Shown here piece after piece: positions 36,914 through 44,545 of a DNA stretch of 64,000 nt. Every line of letters starts with the position of its first letter. Within the stretch, counting starts at the first letter, position 1. Origin of the DNA: an uncultured Thermoguttaceae bacterium (lineage in GTDB: Bacteria; Planctomycetota; Planctomycetia; Pirellulales; Thermoguttaceae); contig CALIRO010000032.1 in NCBI GenBank assembly GCA_938042245.1, forward strand, positions 1 to 64,000, written 5' to 3'. The notes under the pieces were generated by a model. The model ran no database searches and was not told the origin of the DNA. It saw only the letters and a program-made list of their open reading frames with translations. The translations under genes were made by a program, and so were the position numbers.

Positions 36914-37120
36914 CCCCCTAGGGGCGAGTTTTCCAGGGGAGAGAGGCGACCGGGGCCGATTGCAGGCTCTTTCCAGCCGGTCAGAAGCAGGCTCAGATCG
37001 GTCGGCTGGTTAAGTGGGTCGGCGGATGGTACCGGCACGCTGCCACCGCCCAGGAGGCCTGCAGTTGAGGCGGCGGAAATGAGAGCGGCTGTTTTCTCTC
37101 CGTTCACAGGAGACTTTTCC

Positions 37121-37852
37121 ATGGGGAATATCCCGCTGCATCCGTATGACGTGGTGATGTTGGTGATTTTGGCCGCGGCGACGTTTTTTGGTCTGTGGAA
37201 GGGCCTGGCCTGGCAGGTGGCGTCGGTGGCCTCGTTGGTGCTGAGCTATTTGGTAGCCGCCCAAGGCAGCAGCTCCTTGGCTCCGGTTTTGCGGTTGCAA
37301 GCGCCGTGGAATTACTTGGCAGCGATGCTGATTTTGTTTGTGGCCACGTCGGCGGCGGTTTGGCTGGTGTTTCAGCTTATTGCGGGCTTGATCGACAAGA
37401 TCCAACTGAAGGCGTTTGATCGGCAACTGGGGGCGTTGTTAGGGCTTTTCAAGGGGATATTAATTTGTTTAGTAATCACCTTCTTTGCGGTAACCCTTTC
37501 GGAACGCCTTCGCCAAGAGGTGCTCCGGGCGCGGAGCGGATATTACATCGCACTCCTTATTGACCGGATCAAACCGGTGCTGCCGGCGGAGGTGCGGGAA
37601 CTGGTCGGCCAGTATCTGGAAGAGCTGGATCGGAAGCTCCAACAGCCGCCCGCCGACATCCAGCCGCCCAACCCCCATCCCAAAGGCTTGTTCCTGCCAG
37701 GCACGGCGGAAAAACAACAGGAGGTCTCCGGAAGGATTCACAGAGGCAATAGCGAAGCCAACTCGGCATGGTTCAATTTCGGGAATAATCGGACCAGTTG
37801 TCCAACAGGCCCGAATCCTCTGATCATCCTAGGTGTTGGGCCGGGTTGTTAG
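37121..37852 (+). CDS. CvpA family membrane protein
   Basis: The protein has 243 residues. The N-terminal half has four membrane segments in the CvpA arrangement: DVVMLVILAAATFFGLWKGL, SVASLVLSYLVAAQ, YLAAMLILFVATSAAVWLVF and LLGLFKGILICLVITFFAV, with the conserved GLxxG near the start. The C-terminal part is Pro/Gln/Asn-rich and hydrophilic. ATG 37121 is preceded by AGGAG 8 bases upstream. E. coli CvpA relates to colicin V export and envelope stability; the role here is unproven. Confidence 0.85.
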   Translation: MGNIPLHPYDVVMLVILAAATFFGLWKGLAWQVASVASLVLSYLVAAQGSSSLAPVLRLQAPWNYLAAMLILFVATSAAVWLVFQLIAGLIDKIQLKAFDRQLGALLGLFKGILICLVITFFAVTLSERLRQEVLRARSGYYIALLIDRIKPVLPAEVRELVGQYLEELDRKLQQPPADIQPPNPHPKGLFLPGTAEKQQEVSGRIHRGNSEANSAWFNFGNNRTSCPTGPNPLIILGVGPGC

Positions 37853-38400
37853 GCTGATGTTGGGGCCGGACGGCTTGGGGATTTTGGCCGGGAATTTTGG
37901 GCTTTCCGACCGAACATAAGAAAGATTATCGGACGTTCTTGTGAGGCTCGTTTTTCAGTTGCTGCTTTCTGCCGATGCGAGGTTGCCCAAAAGACCAAGG
38001 GTTGCCCAAAAGACCAAATGCCTCCCGAAGCCAAGAAGTTGGCCTGCCGAACAGCAAACCGTTCCGCAGCCCTCTGGCGGCCTTCCTTCCTCCAAATCCC
38101 TCTCATCCCTGCGCAGGCAGGGATCCGGGCTGCTATGAACCTGCTGCGGTCTTCTCCCAGGCAAAGCAGACAACCAGAAACCATACCGGGGACTGGCTCA
38201 AAGGCGCCTGGACTCCCGCCTGCGCGGGAATGCCATAGGGGGGCCCGCCTTGACGCGCCAAGATCATCCGGGGGCCTCCTTGCGCTGCAAGAACATCCAG
38301 AGGCAGCCTGTCGTGAAGGAGATGGAGAGACCGCTTGTGCAGACCATGACCACCAACATAGGACCAGAAGAGTCCCCTGTTTCCCACGATCCTCAGGGGC
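37853..38400. repeat. Intergenic region with three repeat types between convergent genes
   Basis: No gene. GGTTGCCCAAAAGACCAAG is tandemly duplicated (37981-37999, 38000-38018). CATCCCTGCGCAGGCAGG (38104-38121) and following bases to 38146 resemble 58572-58609. A GGATTCC-family copy lies at 38207-38234. It falls inside the predicted terminus interval. No dif-like dyad was seen here. Confidence 0.65.
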
Positions 38401-39219
38401 TTAGCGATGATCCACGTACAGATGTGGCAGAGCTTTTTTGAGGCGGGCGATGCCTTCTTGGCTAACCTGAGTATAGCGGAGGTTGAGTTGGCTTAACCGG
38501 TCAAGAGCTTCCAAATGTTTTAGCCCGGCATCGGTAACGGCTGTCCGATCCAGAAGAAGCCAACGCAGATCGGGAAGATTTCTCAGGTGAGCCAGCCCTT
38601 CATCGCTCACCTGGGTTTCGGATAGATCGAGCACTTTGAGATTTCGCAGTGAGGCCAACTGGGCCAGCCCAGCGTCGGTAATCCTCGTTTTCCGTAGATG
38701 GAGCACTTCCAGTTGGTGCAGCGGGGCCAGATGGGCTAAGCCCCGATCGCTAATCGGCGTTTCGTTTAAGACCAATGAAGCCAACGTGCGGGCCTTGGCC
38801 ACATAAAGAAGCTGCTCGTCCTTGATCGGCATCCCGAGAAAGTTCAGTGAATTGAGCCGGACCAGCCACTCCAATTGACCCAATGTTTCCTCCGACAAAG
38901 CCCCGGGTGCGGTAAAATGAACGCTGGTTATCCCCTGCTGAGGTCCTTCGTCGATGACGAAAGCACCGGCCGCTCGAAGAGCTTGACCAGCACGCTGTTC
39001 TGCCTCTCGTTGGCTTGGGCTTAAAGAAGTCCCTTGGAGTTGGGCAATCCATCGGGCCAAGGACTCGGCAACCTCTGGATTTAGTTGGCTGAAAATCCAT
39101 AGCCCCCCCGCCCCCGCCAAAAGCAATCCCCAACAACACCACCGAAGATACGCCCAGCCGCTTCGGCGTCTCCTCTGGCCAGAAGAGAGGTCGGGGGTAG
39201 AATCCATAGAGCAATTCAT
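38401..39219 (-). CDS. Membrane-anchored leucine-rich repeat protein
   Basis: The protein has 272 residues. A single N-terminal membrane helix (WGLLLAGAGGLWIFSQL) is followed by five to six 24-residue leucine-rich repeats with pattern LxxLxLxxTxITDAGLAxL, the planctomycete-style LRR. It is probably a protein-binding scaffold facing the periplasm. ATG 39219 overlaps the accA stop as ATGA, which suggests translational coupling. No enzymatic domain. Confidence 0.85.
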   Translation of the reverse strand: MNCSMDSTPDLSSGQRRRRSGWAYLRWCCWGLLLAGAGGLWIFSQLNPEVAESLARWIAQLQGTSLSPSQREAEQRAGQALRAAGAFVIDEGPQQGITSVHFTAPGALSEETLGQLEWLVRLNSLNFLGMPIKDEQLLYVAKARTLASLVLNETPISDRGLAHLAPLHQLEVLHLRKTRITDAGLAQLASLRNLKVLDLSETQVSDEGLAHLRNLPDLRWLLLDRTAVTDAGLKHLEALDRLSQLNLRYTQVSQEGIARLKKALPHLYVDHR

Positions 39220-40370
39220 GAGGCGGGGGAATTGGCAGTCGAAGGGGTTTGGGCTGGCGGGGAATCGGCCCCCTGGGATTGCTCTGGTTGCTCCGGAGCG
39301 GCGGTTTGCTCCGGAGTTTGGGCTGGACAAGCAGTGTGTTGGGTCGGTGGGCCTTGGGGTGCCGGCTGGCGGCGTCCATTATAGACCAATACCCATTGGC
39401 CGGTAGGCTCCCGCTCAAAAAAGACCCCCAACCGCCGAAACTTCTGATACCGGGCCTCGAGCAATTGAGGGATAGGAATCTCCGCCAGTTCCCGGAGTGC
39501 GGCCCGCAGATACATTTTCAATCGGGTAGCCATAAGGCCTGGATCCCGATGGGCACCACCCAACGGCTCCGGAATCACCTCATCGATCAATCCTAGGCGA
39601 AGGAGATCCTGGGAGGTGAGTTTTAGGGCCTTAGCCGCCTGTTCTTTAAAAACAGCACTTTTCCATAGAATCCCAGCGCACCCTTCCGGACTGATCACAG
39701 AATAATAGGCGTATTGGAGCATGGCAATCCGATCGCCCAGGCCGATGCCTAATGCGCCGCCCGAACCGCCTTCGCCGATGACCACACAGATAATGGGCGT
39801 GGGCAGCCGGGCCATCTCGAACATCGACTGAGCAATCACATAGGCTTGTCCCCGTTCCTCCGCCCCGATGCCCGGATAGGCGCCGCCTGTATCAATCAGA
39901 CAGATCACCGGCAGATGGAACTTTGCCGCTAAGCGCATTTTGGCAATCGCCTTCCGATAGCCTTCCGGATGCGCACAGCCGTAATTACAAAGCGTCCGTT
40001 CCTTTAAGTTCTTTCCCTTCTGATGGCCGACCACCATGACTTTGAACCCGTCCAGCCGCGCCCAGCCGGTTCGTAACGCCCGATCGTCCCCAAAGCACTT
40101 ATCCCCATGCAGTTCGACGAACTCTTCAAAGCACATGCTCAGATAATCCGTGAGCATGGGGCGCTCAGGATGCCGAGCTACTTCGACAATCTGCCAGGGT
40201 TCCAGATTCTGGTAAATCTGGCGGGTTAGCTCCAGGATCTCCCGCCGGAGCCGACGGATTTCCTCCCGAATTTCAGGACTGGCCGGCTGGACCCGCTCCA
40301 AGCGCTGTCTGCGGGCCTCCAATTCGTAAATGGGCCGTTCGAATCCTAAACGGAATTCTTGTGTGGCCAT
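39216..40370 (-). CDS. accA: Acetyl-CoA carboxylase carboxyltransferase subunit alpha
   Basis: Transfers the carboxyl group from biotin to acetyl-CoA with AccD in fatty acid synthesis. The protein has 384 residues. Motifs: CFGDDRALRTGWARLDG, VVGHQKGKNLKERTLCNYG, CLIDTGGAYPGIGAEERGQA, IGEGGSGGALGIG and SVISPEGCAGILWK. The last 50 residues are a Pro/Gln/Thr/Ala-rich tail absent from the E. coli enzyme. The stop overlaps the LRR start (ATGA). No accD is seen nearby, which is common outside proteobacteria. Confidence 0.95.
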   Translation of the reverse strand: MATQEFRLGFERPIYELEARRQRLERVQPASPEIREEIRRLRREILELTRQIYQNLEPWQIVEVARHPERPMLTDYLSMCFEEFVELHGDKCFGDDRALRTGWARLDGFKVMVVGHQKGKNLKERTLCNYGCAHPEGYRKAIAKMRLAAKFHLPVICLIDTGGAYPGIGAEERGQAYVIAQSMFEMARLPTPIICVVIGEGGSGGALGIGLGDRIAMLQYAYYSVISPEGCAGILWKSAVFKEQAAKALKLTSQDLLRLGLIDEVIPEPLGGAHRDPGLMATRLKMYLRAALRELAEIPIPQLLEARYQKFRRLGVFFEREPTGQWVLVYNGRRQPAPQGPPTQHTACPAQTPEQTAAPEQPEQSQGADSPPAQTPSTANSPAS

Positions 40371-40707
40371 AGGGCAGATGCATCCTAAACAGTTGGGGGA
40401 GAGTTCCTCCCCACATCGGTGCAGGTTTCTTTGGGAAGCAGTATTGGAGGATAAAGAGGTTGTTCCTAGCTTACTCGGTTTCTGGGTTTTCGGAAAGTCC
40501 TACCCAGCTTAACTTCGACTGGAAAGCGGGTATTTCTTGGGGAGAATCATTTTACTGGGGTCAGCAGGATGGAGAGTTCTGTCTCAAGTAAAATATACAC
40601 AATATACGAAGAATACAAAAAATACATAAATTGTCAATATTAAACAAAATAGAAAATATACACAATTCAAAAAGGATGCTATCAGGCCAACAACGAACCT
40701 CCCATCT
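40371..40707. promoter_or_regulatory. AT-rich intergenic island upstream of accA, inside the predicted terminus interval
   Basis: Bases 40561-40680 are strongly AT-rich, unlike their surroundings. AT-rich motif copies d (40590-40607) and e (40651-40668) lie here. AAAATACATAA, ATTGTC, AATATTAAACA (40619-40646) has an 11-6-11 layout and shares 7 of 11 positions on the left arm with the XerD side of E. coli dif, but the right arm matches poorly. Promoter activity for accA is also plausible. Confidence 0.4.
40590..40668 (-). other. AT-rich ATTGTGTATW motif, copies d and e
   Basis: Copy d spans 40590-40607 and copy e 40651-40668. On the plus strand both read AAAATATACACAAT. This is the only place in the window where two copies lie within 100 bases. 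Confidence 0.5.
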
Positions 40708-41607
40708 CTAGGAAGACCTAGGAACCACTGTCCCCGCCGATACCTCCGGCGGACGTGGAGTCTGCCGAAATACCTTGATCCGCCGTAATTCGTCCAAAAA
40801 TTCCTCCACCGACCGTGGCCGCTCTTTAGGCCGTTTGGCCATCGCCCGACGAATCAATTGAGCAAACTCCGCAGTTACATTCTTTTCTACCGCCTCTAAC
40901 GGCGGCGGCGGGGCTTTTAAGTGCTTGTTTAATAGTTCCTGAGGCGTACTGCCGGTAAATGGCGGCCGGCCTCCCACCAACTCAAACAACGTACAAGCCA
41001 AACTGTATAAGTCCGACCGCTCATCCACCAGTTCACCCCGAATCTGTTCGGGCGACATGTAACTACGGGTGCCCTGAATCTGTCGGCTTCGCGGCCCCAA
41101 AAGCCGTCCTAAAATCCCCGGCCGCCGCTGCGCCAAGGCAAAATCAATTAACTTCACCTCCCCTTGGTCATTGACTAAGAAATTATCCGGCTTGATGTCC
41201 CGGTGGATCCAGCCTTGCTGGTGCAGATAAGCCACCGCTTCGGTAGCTTGAAGAATGATTTTGGGTACCAGATGGGCAATCTTCTGGAGGCCTTGGCGGA
41301 TGCGGGTTTTCATATTCGGGGCGGAAAACCACTCCATCGCTAAATAAGGGATGCCCCGATGGATGCCATAGTCAAACATGCGAATAATCTGGGGGTGATT
41401 TAACCGATGGCCTACTTTATATTCCCAACGTAAAAACCGAATCTGTTCCCGGTTTTTCCGGTAGGGTTCCAAAAGCACTTTCAGCCCGACAAATTGGCCG
41501 GTCGCATCGTTAATGGCCTGCCATATTTGGCGGGTTTGGCTAGTATTGACCACGTTCAATAGACGATAAGGGCCAATATATCCGGGTGCTTCGGTTCCCT
41601 TGCTCAC
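40708..41607 (-). CDS. Serine/threonine protein kinase, atypical
   Basis: The protein has 299 residues, kinase domain only, with no membrane helix. The ATP lysine is in FVGLKVLL, the catalytic loop is WIHRDIKPDNFLV, and SYMSPEQIRG follows the activation segment. The DFG motif is DFA (IDFALAQRR), and the usual Gly-rich loop is replaced by VVNTSQTRQIW with no glycines. Catalytic Asp and Lys remain, so it may be weakly active or a regulated pseudokinase. The start is GTG. It lies downstream of the glycosyltransferase on the same strand. Confidence 0.87.
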   Translation of the reverse strand: MSKGTEAPGYIGPYRLLNVVNTSQTRQIWQAINDATGQFVGLKVLLEPYRKNREQIRFLRWEYKVGHRLNHPQIIRMFDYGIHRGIPYLAMEWFSAPNMKTRIRQGLQKIAHLVPKIILQATEAVAYLHQQGWIHRDIKPDNFLVNDQGEVKLIDFALAQRRPGILGRLLGPRSRQIQGTRSYMSPEQIRGELVDERSDLYSLACTLFELVGGRPPFTGSTPQELLNKHLKAPPPPLEAVEKNVTAEFAQLIRRAMAKRPKERPRSVEEFLDELRRIKVFRQTPRPPEVSAGTVVPRSS

Positions 41608-41892
41608 GGTTGCATCTTTGCCTCAAGCAGGAGGAAAGCTTTCGAGGTAAAATGCTAGTTTACCAAGAATGGGTGGGTGAGGAAAGCCCCTTTCCCCCTG
41701 CTGGGGGAAGGGGCTGGGGCTGTCCCATCTTTCAGGTGGAATAACCTCCCCCTGCCCTACCCTCCCCTTTCAGAGCCCTCCTGGTCTGCCTTCCGGTACT
41801 GCAGGCCCTCTGACGGATGGGAACGCTCTCTGTGATCGGAACCCCTCCGTGCCCACGGGAGATGGACATAGGCCATCGGGTAGTCTGCCAGT
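41608..41892. other. Intergenic region with hairpin and leftward octamer cluster
   Basis: A strong hairpin pairs AGCCCCTTTCCCCC (41685-41698) with GGGGGAAGGGGCT (41703-41715), one base bulged. The right arm holds one rightward GGGAAGGG (41705). Leftward octamers follow at 41750-41767. No U-tract follows the hairpin in either direction, so termination is uncertain. Confidence 0.6.
41750..41767 (-). other. Cluster of three overlapping GGGNAGGG octamers (leftward)
   Basis: On the plus strand CCCTGCCC (41750), CCCTACCC (41755) and CCCTCCCC (41760) overlap. It is the first clustered leftward set and mirrors 33681-33703. Confidence 0.75.
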
Positions 41893-43065
41893 TTAACAGA
41901 CTGGGCTATTCGGCCGGAGCAGTTGTTCATACAAGGCCCGCAGTTGGGCGGTCATCCGTTGGTGCTCAAACCGTTCCGCACACAGGCGGCGCCCTTGCTG
42001 GCCAAATTGGGCACGAAGCTCTGGGTCTTTGGCCAATCGTAGTACCGCCTCGGCCAATCCGTCGGAATCTTTCGGCCGAAGGAGATACCCAGTCTTTTCG
42101 TGCAGGACGACTTCCCGGGCGCCGTCGATGTCGAAACTGACCACCGGCCGACCTACCAGCAAAGCCTGGGGCAGCGCTCTGGCCAGTCCCTCTCGAAGGC
42201 TCACATGGACCAAAATATCCATCGCAGCGATCCACCGGGGGATCTCCTCCGGCGGTACCAGGCCAACCAACCGAAAATAATCGCTCAAACCTGCTTGCCG
42301 GATCTGCTGCTCGATCTTTGGTCGAAGGATCCCGTCGCCGATCAACAGAAACCGCACATGAGGCATTTGGGCTAGAATCTTAGGGGCGGCTGCCAGCAGG
42401 TATTCGTGGCCTTTCAAGTAAAACAGTCGGGCTATTTTTCCGACCACAATACATTCCGGTCCCCAGCCGAGGCGTGCTCGATATTCGGCTCGAAACCTCT
42501 CGGCCTCCAAGAAGGGTTGGACTTCCATGCCGCTATAGATGGTTATTATTTTTTCACGTTTTGCCACTCCAACGGCGGCCAGTTGGTCAGCCAAGGCGTC
42601 GGCCACACAAACAAGCCGATGACACCGACGGGCCGCCCACCGCTCGCACGCTCGGAAAAACCATCGGGCTATGGCCGACTGATACGGATGAAATGGCGCC
42701 CCATGCACGGTATGGACCACGGCCGGGACGCGAAGTTGCCAGGCTGCAGCCCGGCCCAGCAAGCCTGCCTTGCCACTATGAGTGTGGACCACATCCGGCT
42801 GGAACCGGCGGATGATCTGCCGGAGGGCCAGGTAACTGACAAGATCCCGCCAAGGCGCAATGGGCCGACATAGGCTTGGCACCAGCAGCATCGGCACCCC
42901 CCCTGCCCTAGCCCGCTCCAAGAGACTTCCTTCTGGCCCTTCTGGCGGTCCGGTTACCAAGAGGACCTGATCTCCGTATTGGCGCAGCAAGTCCTCGCAG
43001 GTAAGCAAGGTATTTTCTTGCGCCCCACCAAGGATCAACCGGGTAATAATATGGGCGATCCGCAT
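41893..43065 (-). CDS. Glycosyltransferase family 4 (GT-B) protein
   Basis: About 390 residues. MRIAHIITRLILGGAQENTL is a GT4 N-terminal donor/acceptor loop. VVHTHSGKAGLLGR and FHPYQSAIARWFF follow. The C-terminal donor domain has VGKIARLFYLKGHEYLL, FLLIGDG and EGLARALPQALLVGRPVV, the E-x7-E-like region. It should transfer a sugar from a nucleotide sugar to a glycan or lipid on the inner membrane face. ATG 43065 is used; GTG 43101 adds 12 residues and neither has a clear ribosome site. Acceptor unknown. Confidence 0.9.
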   Translation of the reverse strand: MRIAHIITRLILGGAQENTLLTCEDLLRQYGDQVLLVTGPPEGPEGSLLERARAGGVPMLLVPSLCRPIAPWRDLVSYLALRQIIRRFQPDVVHTHSGKAGLLGRAAAWQLRVPAVVHTVHGAPFHPYQSAIARWFFRACERWAARRCHRLVCVADALADQLAAVGVAKREKIITIYSGMEVQPFLEAERFRAEYRARLGWGPECIVVGKIARLFYLKGHEYLLAAAPKILAQMPHVRFLLIGDGILRPKIEQQIRQAGLSDYFRLVGLVPPEEIPRWIAAMDILVHVSLREGLARALPQALLVGRPVVSFDIDGAREVVLHEKTGYLLRPKDSDGLAEAVLRLAKDPELRAQFGQQGRRLCAERFEHQRMTAQLRALYEQLLRPNSPVC

Positions 43066-43206
43066 ACCATTCGATTTTACCCCAAAAGAAGCGGATTTCA
43101 CGCAGAGTGTATCTATCGTCTTCCATTGGCCAACAGAAGCGCCACCGTACCCAGAGGATAAACCCGCATCGGAGCCGACCGAAGCAGGTGGGTAGGTGTT
43201 GGGGCT

Positions 43207-44316
43207 TTATTTTTCTCCCTGGGCAGGTTGTGGGGAAAAACGCCCAGGCAGATCGAAGCGGACCCAGAGGAGGTAGAGGCCTTCAGGAGGAGCGGTTTTG
43301 CCGGCGGCCGATCGGTTTCGGGCGGCCAGGACCTCCGCGACCCACTGCGGTGGCCGGTTGCCCCGGCCCACTTCGACCAAGGTGCCCACCATGGTCCGGA
43401 CCATATGGTACAAAAATGCATCCCCTTCTACTTCGAGCACCACCAAATCGCCTTCCTGCCCTATGGGGGGAGATAGGTTGAGTGGGACACCTTGGTCGGG
43501 GAGTGGGACTGTTTGGGCTAGGAGTGGGCCTCTCTGGTCAGGGGACGGCATGGCAGGCCGGTGGCAGGTTTGCTGGTCGGACGATGGGAGGGTGGGCTGG
43601 GCATTGGCCTGGTCTGGTGGCATAGCCATAGCAGGAGGTTCACTAAAGCTGGGCATGGCCGAGCGGGTGAACTCCCCCCCCTGCCCTGCCCGATTTACGG
43701 CAGCAGGAGAGAAACTGGTGCCAGGGGAACCTATGGCCTCCCAAGGAAACTTCCAAAGCCATAGCTCCCCCTGCCCTGTTGGGCAACGGCGCACCGAGAC
43801 GTCAAACAACGTGCGAACGGTATGGGGACGGGGGGACCGGCCGGACTGAAAACTGGCAAAATCATGCGTGCCGACCAAGTATTGGGCTGCCTGATGCATG
43901 GCCGCTGCATCCAGGCGAGGAGGCACTTGCCAGGCATATCGCCGGAGGAAAATGTGCCGGATCGGCCCGTCGTAGATGACATACCGGTAACGTTTGGCAG
44001 TAGCATCCCGGCTAGGCCAAAATCGGGGCGATGCTTCTTCGACCTGCAGAACCACCACATCCGGTGGCAGCAGGGCATTCAGGCCTCGGAGGAGTTCTTC
44101 CGGGCTAAGCCGACTGTCCAAGAAAAAAGCGGCTACTTGGCCCAGGGCATGAACGCCTGCGTCGGTTCGGCTGGCGCCCCAGACACGGACCGAGCGGCCG
44201 GTCAGTTGCCGAATGACCACCTCAAGCACTCCCTGGACGGTGCGCTGGTTGGGCTGGATTTGCCAGCCGGAAAACTCCGTGCCGTCATAGGCTACGGTGA
44301 TCTTAAAGATGGGCAT
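43207..44316 (-). CDS. truA: tRNA pseudouridine synthase A with a large low-complexity insertion
   Basis: Isomerises U38-40 of the tRNA anticodon arm. Catalytic Asp 52 is in SRTDAGVHALGQVAAF. YDGTEFSGWQIQPNQRTVQG and FLYHMVRTMVGTLVEVG are the other conserved blocks. The protein is 369 residues against the usual 250-270, because residues of about 190-289 are a Pro/Gln/Ser/Met-rich insertion with recurring PDQ. The frame and downstream core are intact, so activity is plausible. Three leftward GGGCAGGG octamers (43679, 43684, 43769) fall in or beside the insertion. Confidence 0.93.
   Translation of the reverse strand: MPIFKITVAYDGTEFSGWQIQPNQRTVQGVLEVVIRQLTGRSVRVWGASRTDAGVHALGQVAAFFLDSRLSPEELLRGLNALLPPDVVVLQVEEASPRFWPSRDATAKRYRYVIYDGPIRHIFLRRYAWQVPPRLDAAAMHQAAQYLVGTHDFASFQSGRSPRPHTVRTLFDVSVRRCPTGQGELWLWKFPWEAIGSPGTSFSPAAVNRAGQGGEFTRSAMPSFSEPPAMAMPPDQANAQPTLPSSDQQTCHRPAMPSPDQRGPLLAQTVPLPDQGVPLNLSPPIGQEGDLVVLEVEGDAFLYHMVRTMVGTLVEVGRGNRPPQWVAEVLAARNRSAAGKTAPPEGLYLLWVRFDLPGRFSPQPAQGEK
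43450..43750 (-). repeat. Low-complexity insertion in truA
   Basis: Encodes about 100 residues rich in Pro, Gln, Ser, Met and Ala between two conserved TruA strands. Imperfect units with PDQ or SDQ recur every 11-16 residues, and at DNA level CTGGTCNGG-like words recur. It contains or abuts GGGCAGGG copies on the minus strand. Confidence 0.75.
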
Positions 44317-44361
44317 CGCAGTGCGGATGGAACCGATTCAAGACCTGAAGATACCAGCCCC

Positions 44362-44374
44362 CCCTGCCCTCCCC
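44362..44374 (-). other. Two overlapping GGGNAGGG octamers (leftward)
   Basis: CCCTGCCC at 44362 overlaps CCCTCCCC at 44367 on the plus strand, in the asd-truA gap. Confidence 0.65.
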
Positions 44375-44545
44375 TGGCCCGGTAGCCCTCCTGCTTTTCT
44401 GGTGTGCGCCCAGTCGATTCAGCCGCTAGCCTCTCCCTCAGCTTCTCTGGGCCATTGGCCTTGCTGCTTTTTCCTATTACGCCCAGCCGGGCCGAACGAT
44501 TTTTTGGCCAGCATTGCAGGCGGTTGGATAGGCTGGCAGGACTGC

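Larger units (their letters stand above)
36459..37120. promoter_or_regulatory. Divergent intergenic region with repeats, between DUF457 and cvpA
   Basis: This 662-base gap holds promoters for both outward genes. It contains a duplicated hairpin element (36506-36537 and 36579-36610), a GGATTCC-family repeat (36636-36663), AT-rich motif copy c (36811-36826) and one GGGCAGGG (36906). No core promoter could be fixed. Confidence 0.5.

Noticed and set aside
40590-40668. DnaA-box-like words in the AT-rich island
   Set aside because: ATATACACA matches TTATNCACA only partly, there are too few copies, and octamer polarity predicts a terminus and not an origin.
41685-41715. Terminator
   Set aside because: The stem is strong, but no T-run follows on either strand.
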